A stretch of DNA of 64,000 nt from Pedobacter duraquae (GTDB lineage: Bacteria; Bacteroidota; Bacteroidia; Sphingobacteriales; Sphingobacteriaceae). The stretch is from assembly GCF_004362245.1 (NCBI RefSeq), contig NZ_SNWM01000006.1, forward strand, positions 62,001 through 126,000, written 5' to 3'. The position numbers were made by a program, and so were the translations under genes. Shown here in pieces: positions 8,296-19,100 of this stretch; the stretch's first letter is position 1, and every line of letters starts with the position of its first letter. The notes beneath the pieces are model-generated. The model searched no databases, was not told the DNA's origin, and worked only from the letters and a program-made list of their open reading frames with translations.

Positions 8296-10218
8296 TTAGT
8301 GTGTTGGCTTTACAGGAATAATATTACCGGCTTCATCAAAAAACATGGGATCTATACAAACTTCACGATTAAATCCGGCTGCATCACCCATGTGGATCCC
8401 GTTAGGGTAGTTAAATCTATGGTAAACGATGTACCATTCGTCTTTTCCAGGAATTTGCAATACTGAATTGTGTCCTGTTCCGAAGATTCCGGATTTCGGG
8501 TCTTTTTGGATCACCAGATTATTTTCAGCCGTGGTGATGGGCCCTAGCGGTGATTTTGACGTTCCGTAACGTACGCGGTAGTTTTCACTACGCGTATCAT
8601 CTTCCGACCACATGAAATAGTAAATTCCTTTTCTATAGAACACATAACATCCTTCTCTGAAAGTTTGATCGGTATTGATCACTTTTGTCGTGTTGGGTTT
8701 GATGGAAATCATATCCTCATTAAGTTCTGCTACTGCAAGGTATCCGTTGCCCCAATAGAGGTAATTCTTTCCAGTGGCTGGATCGATAAATACTGCGGGA
8801 TCTATTTCTTGTCCGCCTTTTACGCCGTCAGGTTTAAAGTTAACCAGGGGCTTTCCAGAATCTTTAAAAGGTCCGGTTGGCAGATCAGCTGAAGCAACGC
8901 CGATTTTCTGCGCAGCAGTAAAGTAGTAGAAATATTTATACGCTTTTCCAATTCTCTTTTCGGCAATAGTTGGCGCCCATGCATTGCGGGTTCCCCAGGG
9001 AACGTCTTTTTTTAAGTCGAGAATTACACCTTCATCTTTCCAGTTGGTGAGGTCGGTGGAAGAAAAGGTTTTAAAGTAATAACCTCCCCAACCATCAAAA
9101 CCATCGCTGGTAGGATAGATGTAGTATTTTTTGGTCTTATTAGAGTAGAGGACATCGGGATCGGCATAAAAACCATCGAGTACAGGATTTTTAGCCAGCT
9201 TCAATTCCATGCCCTGCGGGAGGCCCCATTTGGCCGTTAAATTTTTCAGTTCATTGCGGGAAATGGGAATTATGGTCCCGTGGCGGGGATGAAAGTCCAT
9301 TTTTACCTCGTTATCAATGATCTTAAACTTATCGAGGTCATAACTTTCGCAAAATTGATATTTACCTTTACCGTACACATCGTACATCAGGATATACTTG
9401 TCAGTGTTATTTAGTTTGAATACACCCGACCCTTCAACGGCATCTCTGGTTTGCTGTTTGTATCCGGGTTGTTCCACCCACTTTCCAGAAGTAAGAGAAT
9501 CGGTAATGGCCAGTTTAATTCCATTTCCATTGCCTTCAGTTTTGTAGAAGAGGTAAAATAAGCCGTTTTTGTTAATAATGTCGCCGTCGATGCAGGATTT
9601 TCCATTCTTCGGGTTGAATAGCACTTGAGGGGCAGCTTCAAAGTCGGTAAAATCACTGTTGGCATAGGCATAGTAAATAATATCCGGACCACTGCCACGT
9701 TGCATGGAAAAGTAAACCATGTACTTGCCCTTTGCCGGATCGTATATTGTTTGCGGAGCCCACACCCGTTTAAGGTCGTCATTCCCTTTATAGTTTTTCT
9801 GAATATTGATTACGGTATGTTTCCAGTTAAGGAGGTCATCCGATTTCATCAACACCATTGCCCGGTTGGAATTCCATCCTTTGGAGGAGGTCATATCAGT
9901 AGCCACCATATAAAATGAGCGGCCATCTTGTGAACGTAAGATATGGGGATCTCGAACGCCGCCTGTAGAACTGATTTTTTTTGAGTCAATTACAGGCTGA
10001 TTATTATTCAGGGCGCGGTAATTATAACCATCAGTACTAATGGCGAAGCAAATGGCTTCATCTTCGATGGCATTCCCTTTGAAATAGGTAAACAGGTAGC
10101 CTGCAAAATCTTTATCAGCAGGGCCAGACTTGTAAGTCTGGCCCGATGTTTTTTTAACTAAAACTAACTGTAAAGAAGCCAGGATAATAAAGCATAGGTT
10201 TCGATAGTTTTTAATCAT
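8296..10218 (-). CDS. Tandem glycoside hydrolase family 43 protein
   Basis: A 640-residue exported protein with two five-bladed beta-propeller GH43-type domains, at about 35-330 and 345-638. The N-terminus carries a hydrophobic signal ending near 'SGQ'. In the first domain the GH43-type base sits in 'GVRDPHIL' (Asp90). In the second it sits in 'GFYADPDVLY' (Asp353), followed by 'AWAPTIAEK' and 'QEIDPAVFID'. GH43 enzymes are inverting arabinofuranosidases, xylosidases or galactan exo-hydrolases. The pairing of two different GH43 domains in one chain suggests two linkages handled together. It lies between the DUF3823 lipoprotein and the GH2 gene in the polysaccharide locus. I cannot tell which domain is active on which sugar, and the first may be partly binding only. 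Confidence 0.88.
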   Translation of the reverse strand: MIKNYRNLCFIILASLQLVLVKKTSGQTYKSGPADKDFAGYLFTYFKGNAIEDEAICFAISTDGYNYRALNNNQPVIDSKKISSTGGVRDPHILRSQDGRSFYMVATDMTSSKGWNSNRAMVLMKSDDLLNWKHTVINIQKNYKGNDDLKRVWAPQTIYDPAKGKYMVYFSMQRGSGPDIIYYAYANSDFTDFEAAPQVLFNPKNGKSCIDGDIINKNGLFYLFYKTEGNGNGIKLAITDSLTSGKWVEQPGYKQQTRDAVEGSGVFKLNNTDKYILMYDVYGKGKYQFCESYDLDKFKIIDNEVKMDFHPRHGTIIPISRNELKNLTAKWGLPQGMELKLAKNPVLDGFYADPDVLYSNKTKKYYIYPTSDGFDGWGGYYFKTFSSTDLTNWKDEGVILDLKKDVPWGTRNAWAPTIAEKRIGKAYKYFYYFTAAQKIGVASADLPTGPFKDSGKPLVNFKPDGVKGGQEIDPAVFIDPATGKNYLYWGNGYLAVAELNEDMISIKPNTTKVINTDQTFREGCYVFYRKGIYYFMWSEDDTRSENYRVRYGTSKSPLGPITTAENNLVIQKDPKSGIFGTGHNSVLQIPGKDEWYIVYHRFNYPNGIHMGDAAGFNREVCIDPMFFDEAGNIIPVKPTH

Positions 10219-10292
10219 TTGTCTGGGTCGTTAAAAGCGGTGATCTTCTTATAAAATTGGGTACGTATCTGCATGACCCGTATTTGAGTTAA

Positions 10293-10973
10293 CTATTTCA
10301 ATGCGATTTTTTGTACTGGTGAATATACATACTCGCTGGCAACAGTGGCTTTCACCCCAATTCTTGCATAAATAAAATCAAGGTTTTTAAGGTTATCGGG
10401 GATGTCGGCCGACAGGCTCGTTTGCGCGCCGAATACCAGTGAAGATACATTTCCATCTACGCGCACATCGCGCAGTACCTGGTCGGTTAACACAGATTTG
10501 CCCAGATAAAGGCGAACTAATTCTAAATTTGCTGTTTGCACCACTTTGTTCACTACAAAACTTGCATTAATGTTACTGCCAGATTTTGTAAAGGTTTCAT
10601 TGGTGATCGTGAAGTACGGTGTTACCGGTACATCAATAGTTGTATTTTCTGTTAGATTTACCCTGATGGTATCAGTGGACTGCTGGAGCCATGGTGCGTC
10701 AGGGCGTCGTGTAAGTTTATATTGGCCTGCAAATAATTTTGACGAGAAGCTGCCGTCCTGATTCATATATACATAAATAGGAGATTTGAGGGGATACCCG
10801 TCCTGCCATAGTTCCAGCTGTGGCCCGTTATTACGTACGCCTAAAGCTTTACCCTGATAAACAACCTTACCTGATAAGGTTAGTTCTGGTGCGTCAAAAT
10901 TATCGTATTTGCTGCAACTGGCCAGAAATAAACTGGCTGCTGCTATGATCGTTAGAAATTTAGTTTTCATCAT
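10293..10973 (-). CDS. DUF3823 surface lipoprotein of the polysaccharide locus
   Basis: A 226-residue lipoprotein: the signal ends 'LFLASC', with Cys as the lipidation site. The first part, residues 30-125, reads as a carboxypeptidase-regulatory-like or transthyretin-like domain ('LSGKVVYQGKAL', 'YVYMNQDGSFSSKLFAGQYKL'). The C-terminal part is a second beta domain. The family is typically encoded directly after SusD and is thought to help bind glycan at the cell surface. Here it starts 8 bases after susD. There is no enzymatic motif. Confidence 0.85.
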   Translation of the reverse strand: MMKTKFLTIIAAASLFLASCSKYDNFDAPELTLSGKVVYQGKALGVRNNGPQLELWQDGYPLKSPIYVYMNQDGSFSSKLFAGQYKLTRRPDAPWLQQSTDTIRVNLTENTTIDVPVTPYFTITNETFTKSGSNINASFVVNKVVQTANLELVRLYLGKSVLTDQVLRDVRVDGNVSSLVFGAQTSLSADIPDNLKNLDFIYARIGVKATVASEYVYSPVQKIALK

Positions 10974-10981
10974 TGAAGGGA

Positions 10982-12814
10982 TTAATGGAATGGATTACGA
11001 ACAATTTTTGGATTATTGTCCAATACATCTTGAGCAATGGAAGAATAATAGTTTGCCATGCGGAACATCCTGGCACGACGGAAACGGGTTGGACGTATCC
11101 GGGCGTAAATGTATTTTCCGTTGTCGGGGTGGCCAGGTCTTACTACACGGTACGAATACAAGCCCATTACTACGGCATTCGGATCGGTTTCTGTACCATC
11201 CCAAACCAGATGGGCTATCCGCCATCTTTTCAAATCAAAGTAACGGTGATCTTCGAAGGCAAGTTCTACCCGGCGCTCATTGCGGATTACGTTGTTAGTT
11301 AATGCACTTAAGCTGTTGGCTGGAAATCCTGCGCGCGCACGAACGGTGTTAACATACCCTAATGCTTCTGGGCGACCTAATTCAAAAGCGGCTTCTGCCG
11401 CATTTAAGTAAATTTCTCCAAGGCGGAACCATGGCCACCAGTTTACAGCAGATGTTCCACGCGTACTTGCAGCCGGCGCATCGCTTACCATTTTACGGAG
11501 ATAGAAACCAGTGTTACTCACATCTACAGCATCGTCTTTAGGGCCATCAAAGCCTGTCCAAACCTGGCCATCAGTGTAGTTGCCACCCAGTACTGTTGAT
11601 GTGGTTAACTGATAAGAGCCGTTAGTATATACCGCTACACCTGCCTGCATCCTGACAGGATTGTTTTTAAACGTTGTACCCGGATAAATGACTGTGCCAA
11701 ATAAGCGGCCATCTTTATTGGCAAAAATATCGGCAGGGTTGGTATAAGTGATGTAGTTTCCATTTGCATCTTTATCTTTTAATGTACCTCTGCTTCCGTC
11801 TAAATAGTCGAAACTTTCTACCAGACTCAGTGAAGGTGAAATTGCAGATGAGGCTTCATTATCTTCTGTCATACTTTTGATAATGTTATCATAGGTGAAC
11901 CGGTGCACTTTGGTCCCCAGTGCAAAATCTTTTGCAAAGATTACTTCACTGACCGGTTTTTTATTCAACATATCGTAGAAATTGGCCCCTTTATCGGGAT
12001 TGGTGTTGTATAAAGCATATGGACCCGCTATTACTTCTTTTGAAGCTGTAAGCGATTTATTGTAATAATCGGTGGCCATTGATGCCGGAATACCTACTTC
12101 ACCACCGCTGGTGCTGATTGGAGCGGCCATTAAACTGTTGTATTTGGCAATAGAAGCGGCATACAACATCGCCCTGCTTTCCAATGACAATGCAGTATAT
12201 CGGTTTGCACGAGTTGCGATGCCATTATTAGCCGCTAAGTCGGCTTTAATTTCTTCCAGTTCTTTATAAATGAAATCATAAACTTCGGATTCTTTCGCAC
12301 GTGGCACCTGTAATGGAGTAGGGTCGCCACTGAAGTCGTAAATCAGCTGCTTGGTTACTAAAGGTACACCACCCATGCGTTTTACCATTTCGAAGTAGAC
12401 GAATGCACGGATAAAACGCATTTCAGCTACAAAAAGGCTTTTCTGGGCTGGTGTTAGTTTGCCCCCTAATGCATTTATATTTTCAAGAGAAAGATTAAGG
12501 TCGCGGATCAATCCATAATCCCAGTAGCGTCCATAGTCGTTTCCATATTGGAAATCGTTTCTGCCATTCTGATCCCGCGTACCAGACCACATGGCATCGT
12601 CAATTTCTGTCATCCCACCTGTATTGAATACACCATGAAGTGACGGTAAACGATTATAGTAATTGGCCAGAAGAGAAACAATCAAATTTGGGTCATTCCA
12701 CAATTGTTCATCTGTAATGGTTGTTTTTGAGTCACGGTAAAACCAGTCATCGTGTTTGCAGCTGTTCATGGTTAAACCAATAAGCATTGCAAATGCTAAA
12801 TAAAATTTTTTCAT
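10982..12814 (-). CDS. SusD/RagB family glycan-binding lipoprotein
   Basis: A 610-residue outer-membrane lipoprotein, signal 'LIGLTMNSC' with lipidated Cys. SusD hallmarks are the N-terminal 'DEQLWNDPNLIVSLLANYYNRL', the TPR-like 'FIRAFVYFEMVKRMGGVPLV' near residue 135, and the C-terminal 'RLGEIYLNAAEAAFELG' and 'IRNERRVELAFEDHRYFDLKRW'. It acts as the lid of the SusC channel and binds oligosaccharide. It starts 12 bases after the susC stop. No substrate can be assigned from the sequence. Confidence 0.95.
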   Translation of the reverse strand: MKKFYLAFAMLIGLTMNSCKHDDWFYRDSKTTITDEQLWNDPNLIVSLLANYYNRLPSLHGVFNTGGMTEIDDAMWSGTRDQNGRNDFQYGNDYGRYWDYGLIRDLNLSLENINALGGKLTPAQKSLFVAEMRFIRAFVYFEMVKRMGGVPLVTKQLIYDFSGDPTPLQVPRAKESEVYDFIYKELEEIKADLAANNGIATRANRYTALSLESRAMLYAASIAKYNSLMAAPISTSGGEVGIPASMATDYYNKSLTASKEVIAGPYALYNTNPDKGANFYDMLNKKPVSEVIFAKDFALGTKVHRFTYDNIIKSMTEDNEASSAISPSLSLVESFDYLDGSRGTLKDKDANGNYITYTNPADIFANKDGRLFGTVIYPGTTFKNNPVRMQAGVAVYTNGSYQLTTSTVLGGNYTDGQVWTGFDGPKDDAVDVSNTGFYLRKMVSDAPAASTRGTSAVNWWPWFRLGEIYLNAAEAAFELGRPEALGYVNTVRARAGFPANSLSALTNNVIRNERRVELAFEDHRYFDLKRWRIAHLVWDGTETDPNAVVMGLYSYRVVRPGHPDNGKYIYARIRPTRFRRARMFRMANYYSSIAQDVLDNNPKIVRNPFH

Positions 12815-12826
12815 CGTAATCTTTGT

Positions 12827-15800
12827 TTAAAATGTGATGTTAAATCCTGCCATAAATACTCTTTGCTGCGGATATACTACAGCAGCTGCCGCTTCGATTT
12901 CCGGATCAATCTGGAAATTTTTTACATTGTCGAATGAAATTAAATTCGAACCATTTACAAAGAAGCGGACTTTCTGTGCTTTGATCTTTTCTGCAATGGT
13001 TTTAGGTAGGCTATAAGCCAGCTCCATATTCCTAACCCGCAAGTACCTTACGTTTTTTAACCAAAAACTATTGTTTCTGCCGTTTGGACCTGAGTTGCCA
13101 TTTCGTATCGCAGGATAGTAGCCTGGAATCCATTCACTTGTTGGATCATAAGGATCTGCACGGTGCCATCTGTCTTCTAGCAGGTAAGCAGGTGAATTTC
13201 CTCCGCCGTGGAAGGCGTTTCTTAATTCATAATCTTGATTCCATGATTGCATGGCACCACCAGCTAAATCGATGTTTAAGTCGATACCCTTATAACTTAA
13301 ACCGATACGTCCACCGAACGACATCATTGGTGCCCAGCCTGTAGGATAACCAATCGGACGCTGATCAAGATCATTGATCACACCATCACCGTTTACATCT
13401 TTGTAGATAAAATCACCTGGTAGTTGTGTTCTGTTGTTCTGACCATCGTTGTTTATCCCATAGCTCCGGATTTCCTGTTCAGACTGAAAGCGGCCTACCA
13501 CCTCATAGCCCCACCAGATTCCTCCCCAACGGTTTTCACTTGAATTTGTATACTCATTGTATGAATTGCTGAAACGCGGTTTGTAAGAATCAAGCACTTT
13601 ATACCTTGAAAAAGTAAAGTTTCCACTCACCGTATAGTTTAATTCGCCTACTTTACTGGCATAAGTAATGATACCTTCTGCGCCATAGTAGCCATTACTA
13701 TTTAAGTTCTCATTCGGTAATGTATATCCGATTTCAGATGGTAACAAGACATCATATTTTGTACCTGGATAACCTGTACGGATAATTTTAAATGCATCGG
13801 CAGTAAACGTCAGCTTATTACTAAACATACCTACATCGATACCTACATTATAGTTGGTGTTTTTCACCCAGGAAAGATTACGTACCGGAAGGCCTTTAGG
13901 CTGAATTCCAGGATAATAAGTTCCGTTTAATACTGCATTCCCTGAATTCCAGTTGTAACCTGCTAAGTAGCCATGCATGCCTACACCTTCTTCAAGTCCG
14001 GTTTGGCCAACTGAAACGCGAAGTTTCATGTCATTTACGACGCTTTTAAATGACTTAAAGAAAGGCTCATCAGAGATGCGCCATCCTAAGCTTCCTCCTG
14101 GGAATAGTCCCCATTCTTTTCCTGAATAGTACAGGTAGGATCCATCGTAACGGCCGAGGATTTCTAGAAGGTATTTCCCTTTATAATTATAATTCAAACG
14201 ACCAATAAAACCGGCTCTTGCTTCATATAACCATTCATCACCAATACCGCTAAGTTCAGAAATGGTGTTTACAAGAGGAATATAGTTATTGGTAGGGTTA
14301 GAGCCGATGGTAGTAAGTGTCCTGTCCCAGTCAGAGCGTTCGTAACCTGCCATTACGGAGAAATTATGGTCGCCGATTTGCTTGGTATAATCCAATTGAA
14401 ACTGTCCGGATCTTGCAACTGCTACACGGTCGGTTTTATAGCGCCATCTCGAATTGGTTCCATTGCTGCGTAAATAGTTGCCGTTGTCATATCTGAAAAC
14501 GTCGTAGCTGTACTGAAATCCATCAAACTTGTTGTTGGTGTAATTGTATGACACTATACTTTTCGCTGATAAACCGAATTTGGTTTTGTAGGTTGCAGTC
14601 AAATTCACATTCCCACTCATAAAGCTATTATCTTTATAACCTGCAATATCGCGGCTAAAAACGGCTGGATTATATGCAAATTCGTTTGTTTGATTAGGAT
14701 ATAGCGGATTATCATTGGCATAAGGGCCTACTGTTGGTCTGTTTTTGAAGATTGCCAGGATAGAAGAGAAATAACCATCGCCGCCAGGTAAGCCCACATC
14801 CTGTGTCTTTTCTTTTCTGGCTGAGATTTGCGTACCTATGGTAAGCCCCTCCAGGACGGTTGCTTCCAGGTTTGCCTGTAAATTAGTACGATTATAGTTG
14901 AAATCTTTCATCATGGCATCCTGTTTCAGATTACCAACAGATAGAAAATAATTTGATTTTTTGCCACCACCGGTAATGTTGGCATTGAAATATCGCTGTG
15001 GAATATTTTTGCGGATGATCATGTCAGGATAATCATAACCCTGGTATCCTGCTTCGGTACCAGCCTGCCATTTTGCGAGTTCCGCACGTGTATATACTGC
15101 GCTCGGATCACGGCCTTCATTTTGGGCGGCTTCTACCAAACCTCTCGTATATTGTGCTGCTGTAGCCATTTTAGGCAAACGGGTAAGATTTTGCCAACCC
15201 AGATAGCCATTGACATTTATTTTTACAGTTTCATCTTTTGAACCTTTTTTCGTGGTAATTAGCACTACCCCTTTAGAGGCCCTGAAACCATAAACGGCAG
15301 CAGCAGCATCTTTGAGGATAGATATGCTTTCAATATCTTCCAAGTTTAAGGAGTTGAAGATATCTGCACCCGAAGCATTTTGAGTACCTACCCAGTCTGT
15401 TCCGGTCTGACCTCCATAAGCTACGCCATCGATTACAAATAATGGATTACCCATGTTACGGACTTCAATACTGGCTCCGCGTCCCGGGCGTGCATCTTTG
15501 GCACGTACGGAAATACCCTGTACCTTGCCAGCAAGGGCTCCTGCGGTGGAAGTAGATGAGGTACGTACCACGTCTTCTGATTTCAGGCTACTAACAGCTC
15601 CGGTAATGTTCCGTTTTGATTGCTGTCCATAACCTACAACCACTACTTCTTCCAGCCCCTGGTCATCGCTTTCCATTTTGACGGTAAATTGGGTTTTGTC
15701 ACCAATGGTGACGGTTTGGTTTTTGTAGCCAATGTAGGTTATCAGGAAGGTACCCTTACTTGCCGTAAGGGTAAAGCGTCCTTGACCATCGGTTGTTGTA

Positions 15801-15958
15801 ATTTCTTTCGGGACTGCTCCAGGAACAACAATAGTAGCGCCACCTATGGGCTCATTGCGTTCGCTCAATACTTGTCCGGAAATTTTGCGTTGCGCGTAGG
15901 TGTATGAAGGGATTCCCCATACCATTAAGCAGAAAAAGAAAATTTTCAGGATTCTCAT
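12827..15958 (-). CDS. SusC/RagA family TonB-dependent glycan importer
   Basis: A 1043-residue outer-membrane transporter. A signal peptide (1-22, 'SYTYAQ') is followed by a carboxypeptidase-regulatory-like domain (about 25-100), a TonB-box region 'EEVVVVGYGQQSKRNITGAVSS' (near 103-125), a plug with 'LEDIESISILKDAAAAVYG', and a 22-strand barrel ending in aromatic 'GFNITF', as expected for Bam insertion. It imports oligosaccharides using TonB energy with its SusD partner. It is the first gene of a five-gene run, susC-susD-DUF3823-GH43-GH2. A 241-base gap separates it from the sensor gene and is the likely site of its regulated promoter. Confidence 0.95.
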   Translation of the reverse strand: MRILKIFFFCLMVWGIPSYTYAQRKISGQVLSERNEPIGGATIVVPGAVPKEITTTDGQGRFTLTASKGTFLITYIGYKNQTVTIGDKTQFTVKMESDDQGLEEVVVVGYGQQSKRNITGAVSSLKSEDVVRTSSTSTAGALAGKVQGISVRAKDARPGRGASIEVRNMGNPLFVIDGVAYGGQTGTDWVGTQNASGADIFNSLNLEDIESISILKDAAAAVYGFRASKGVVLITTKKGSKDETVKINVNGYLGWQNLTRLPKMATAAQYTRGLVEAAQNEGRDPSAVYTRAELAKWQAGTEAGYQGYDYPDMIIRKNIPQRYFNANITGGGKKSNYFLSVGNLKQDAMMKDFNYNRTNLQANLEATVLEGLTIGTQISARKEKTQDVGLPGGDGYFSSILAIFKNRPTVGPYANDNPLYPNQTNEFAYNPAVFSRDIAGYKDNSFMSGNVNLTATYKTKFGLSAKSIVSYNYTNNKFDGFQYSYDVFRYDNGNYLRSNGTNSRWRYKTDRVAVARSGQFQLDYTKQIGDHNFSVMAGYERSDWDRTLTTIGSNPTNNYIPLVNTISELSGIGDEWLYEARAGFIGRLNYNYKGKYLLEILGRYDGSYLYYSGKEWGLFPGGSLGWRISDEPFFKSFKSVVNDMKLRVSVGQTGLEEGVGMHGYLAGYNWNSGNAVLNGTYYPGIQPKGLPVRNLSWVKNTNYNVGIDVGMFSNKLTFTADAFKIIRTGYPGTKYDVLLPSEIGYTLPNENLNSNGYYGAEGIITYASKVGELNYTVSGNFTFSRYKVLDSYKPRFSNSYNEYTNSSENRWGGIWWGYEVVGRFQSEQEIRSYGINNDGQNNRTQLPGDFIYKDVNGDGVINDLDQRPIGYPTGWAPMMSFGGRIGLSYKGIDLNIDLAGGAMQSWNQDYELRNAFHGGGNSPAYLLEDRWHRADPYDPTSEWIPGYYPAIRNGNSGPNGRNNSFWLKNVRYLRVRNMELAYSLPKTIAEKIKAQKVRFFVNGSNLISFDNVKNFQIDPEIEAAAAVVYPQQRVFMAGFNITF

Positions 15959-16199
15959 GTTATATTTGGTTTTGGTTATAAGCGTATTGTGTATGCATTA
16001 TAAATCCAATTAATGTTAGATGCATTCCGTGCGAAGCGGAATTTGATCAACAGATGCGCTTTCCAAAGGAAGACGCGAACGGTTCATTGGTGAAGGATTT
16101 ATAATTGGTTATTGGAATCAAACATAGCTGATTGACCGATCTGCAGACATATACAAATCCGTCAATTAACGATTAATATTTCGTCAAAAATTGTGTATT
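15959..16199 (-). promoter_or_regulatory. Intergenic region with the likely susC promoter
   Basis: This gap between the hybrid sensor and susC should hold the promoter that the sensor controls. On the minus strand TATGTTTG (plus-strand 16119-16126) matches the TAnnTTTG -7 consensus of Bacteroidota. A TTTG at 16154-16157 lies 27 bases upstream of it, which is longer than the usual 19-21. The match is therefore partial, and the binding site of the AraC-type output domain cannot be recognised by eye. Confidence 0.35.
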
Positions 16200-19100
16200 T
16201 CAGGTTTGAGACTTTCTTTTTTGGTATTCTGAGGGCAGCTGACCAAATTCTTCCTTGAAGCATTGCCGGAAATAAATGGAGCTGTTGACACCTACCATTA
16301 AGGCTACTTCGGTTACATTATATTGACCTGAGCGTAGTAGCTGAGCGGCTTTTTGGATTCGGATTTTGCGCACCAGCTGATTAATGTTTTTGCCAGTGAG
16401 CCCTTTCAGTTTTCGGTAGAGCGTAGACTGGCTCATGTTCATTTTTTCAGCGAGGCTTGCGGCATCAAGAATCTCATCCTGGATGCATTCTTCTACAAGG
16501 TTTACAAACTCCTGTACAAACGCACTTTCACGCCAAAGGTTCTGATCTGATTCCGTACTTTTAGGTGTTACACCTTTTTCTTCAATGGCAAGTCGACCAA
16601 GTAGTTCAGTATATACCAATTTCCGTTTAAGGAGCAGATTTTCAATACGTTTGTTGAGTAGTTTCGGACTTATTGGTTTAGTAAGGTAGGAATCTACGCC
16701 GAGGCTGTACCCACGTTCTTTATCGGATTCAGCGTCTCTTGCTGTTAAAAATATCGTTGGAATATGACTTGTTTCCCGCTGTTGGTTAATTTTTTCAAGC
16801 ATAGTAAAACCATCCATGTCTGGCATCATCACATCACTTAAAATGATATCGGGAATGTAGTCTTTCGCCATTTCAAACCCCTTCTTTCCATTTTCGGCAG
16901 TAATTACATCGTAGTTTACAACAAGGATGCTGGTTAAATATTCTCGCAGGTCTGTCTCGTCTTCAACCAAGAGTAGTACAGGGCGGGAATCAGCATTACT
17001 TTTTGGGGTTAACGCGTCTGATCCGGTTCCAATTTCTGATGAGGCTGGTACAACGGCATTGGTGAGTATGCGCACGCAAAACTCACTTCCTTTTCCGGGT
17101 TCACTTTTTACAGATATTTTGCCATGGTGTATAATAGCCAGTTCTCTAACCAGAGCGAGGCCTACGCCGGTACCATGGCTAACGGATCTTGGCACCTGGT
17201 AATAGCGGTCAAATATTTTATCCAAGTGTTCTGGCGCAATTCCACAACCCGTATCTTTTACACAAATCAGGGCACTTGTACTCAGCGGGTCCTGTTCATA
17301 GTGCAGGCAGACTTCGATTTTGCCAGACGTGGTATATTTGCATGCATTAGACAAGAGGTTATCCAGAATTAGTTGTACAATTTCTGCGTCGAAAATGGTT
17401 TTAATATCTTCCTGATCAATTTTGCAGGTAATTTGCAAGTCGCTATTGGTATTTGCTTCACTATATTTTTGAACAATATGCTGTACCAGATCGCCTAAAA
17501 AGTCTTCACCCAAAACCAAGGGTTTGTATTGGGACTCTACCTTACGGAATTCGAGCAGTTGATTCACCAGTGAGAAAAGCCTATTGGCATTTTTTTGTAC
17601 TATCAATACCCCTTCCTTATGATTAGCTGCCAATTTGTTTTCATGAAGGAGATCTTCAAGTGGACCAAGAATGAGGGTTAGCGGCGTGCGGAGTTCGTGG
17701 GTGATGTTGGTATAAAAATTCATTCTCTCCATATGTAATTTACCATCATGTTCTATCTGCAATTTTTTTACCCGAAGCTCGGCCTCTGCATAAACTTTTC
17801 TGATGTGAAATACAACAAGCATGATGATGATTGATATAATTACCAACACATACAGCACAATAGCAAGGCTGCTCAGGTAGAAAGGGGGGGAGATTTTGAT
17901 CAGGAGTTTCGTATAGTCCTTCGACCAGGCTTCATTTTTTTGTCGTGTGCGAATGCGCAGTTCATAACTGCCATGGGGGATATTTCTGAAATCGAGATTT
18001 TTCTCATTACCTAAAAACACCCATTTTTCATCCCTTCCGTGAAGCTGATAGCTAAATTCTACAAGATCATGGAGGGCGTAATCCATTACGGCCAGCTCTA
18101 CACGAAAGCTGTTTTCGTCATGTTTAAGATTGATTTCTTCGGCTAGGCCAGGATATTTTTCTGATTGTGCATGTGTTTCGCCGGTATTAAATACCATGAA
18201 TCGGCTGATCTTAATTGGAGAATTAGGAAGGGTGAGGGGGACATCCTTAGGGTTAAAATAGCAGACGCCAGCCGGCATTCCGAAGAAAATCTTCCCGGCA
18301 GGATCTTTACCTACACTATTGATGGTAAAACCACCGAGAGGTAAACCGAATGCCTGATCGTAATATAAAAACCGTTTTTGTTCAGGTAAATAACGGAGAA
18401 TTCCTGATCGGGTTGAGCACCAGATGTTTCCGTCATTATCTTCTGCAATAGCATTGATAGTTAGCCAGGCGTCACCTCCTGGGGGTATTATGTTTTCAAT
18501 TTTACTAAGTGCGGTGTTTGCATGATGCAGACCTATTCCTTCGTTTGTGGCAATCCATATATTGTTATTCCGATCGGCAAAGAGCTGGTTGATCGTATTG
18601 CTATTGATTCCTCCACCTTTTGATATTCTTTGAATCAGCTTCCCACTGTTGTCAAATATATATATGCCCTGGCCGTAGGTGCCGATCCACATGTTTCCCT
18701 TGTTATCTTCGACAAGTGTACGGGGCGCATAATCTCCAAGCATTGGCGCATTGGTTACGATTTTTTTGAAAGATCCGGTGCGGGGGTTGTGAATGAAAAG
18801 CCCTTCTTCGGCTGCAAAACATATATTTCCTTCTTTGTCTTCTGCTATAGCCCTAACGGAAGACATCTTTTCCATAGGACTGATTTTCTTCCATACCTTG
18901 GTTTTAGTATTATAGAACGATACACCATCATTTTGTAAACCAAACCATTTATTGTTATCGCTATCCTGAAGTCCGGAAAGCAAAAAATCGTCTGCAATTC
19001 CGCTATTGTGCATATTTTTCCTGACTAATTTCCCATCAGGAGTGATTTGCAGGATGCCATCACCAACAGTACCTAACCACATGCTGTTATTGCGATCATT

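Noticed and set aside
15959..16199. A full -33/-7 promoter for susC (TTTG at 16154-16157 and TATGTTTG at 16119-16126)
   Set aside because: The 27-base spacing is too long for the known consensus, so only a weak annotation was kept.
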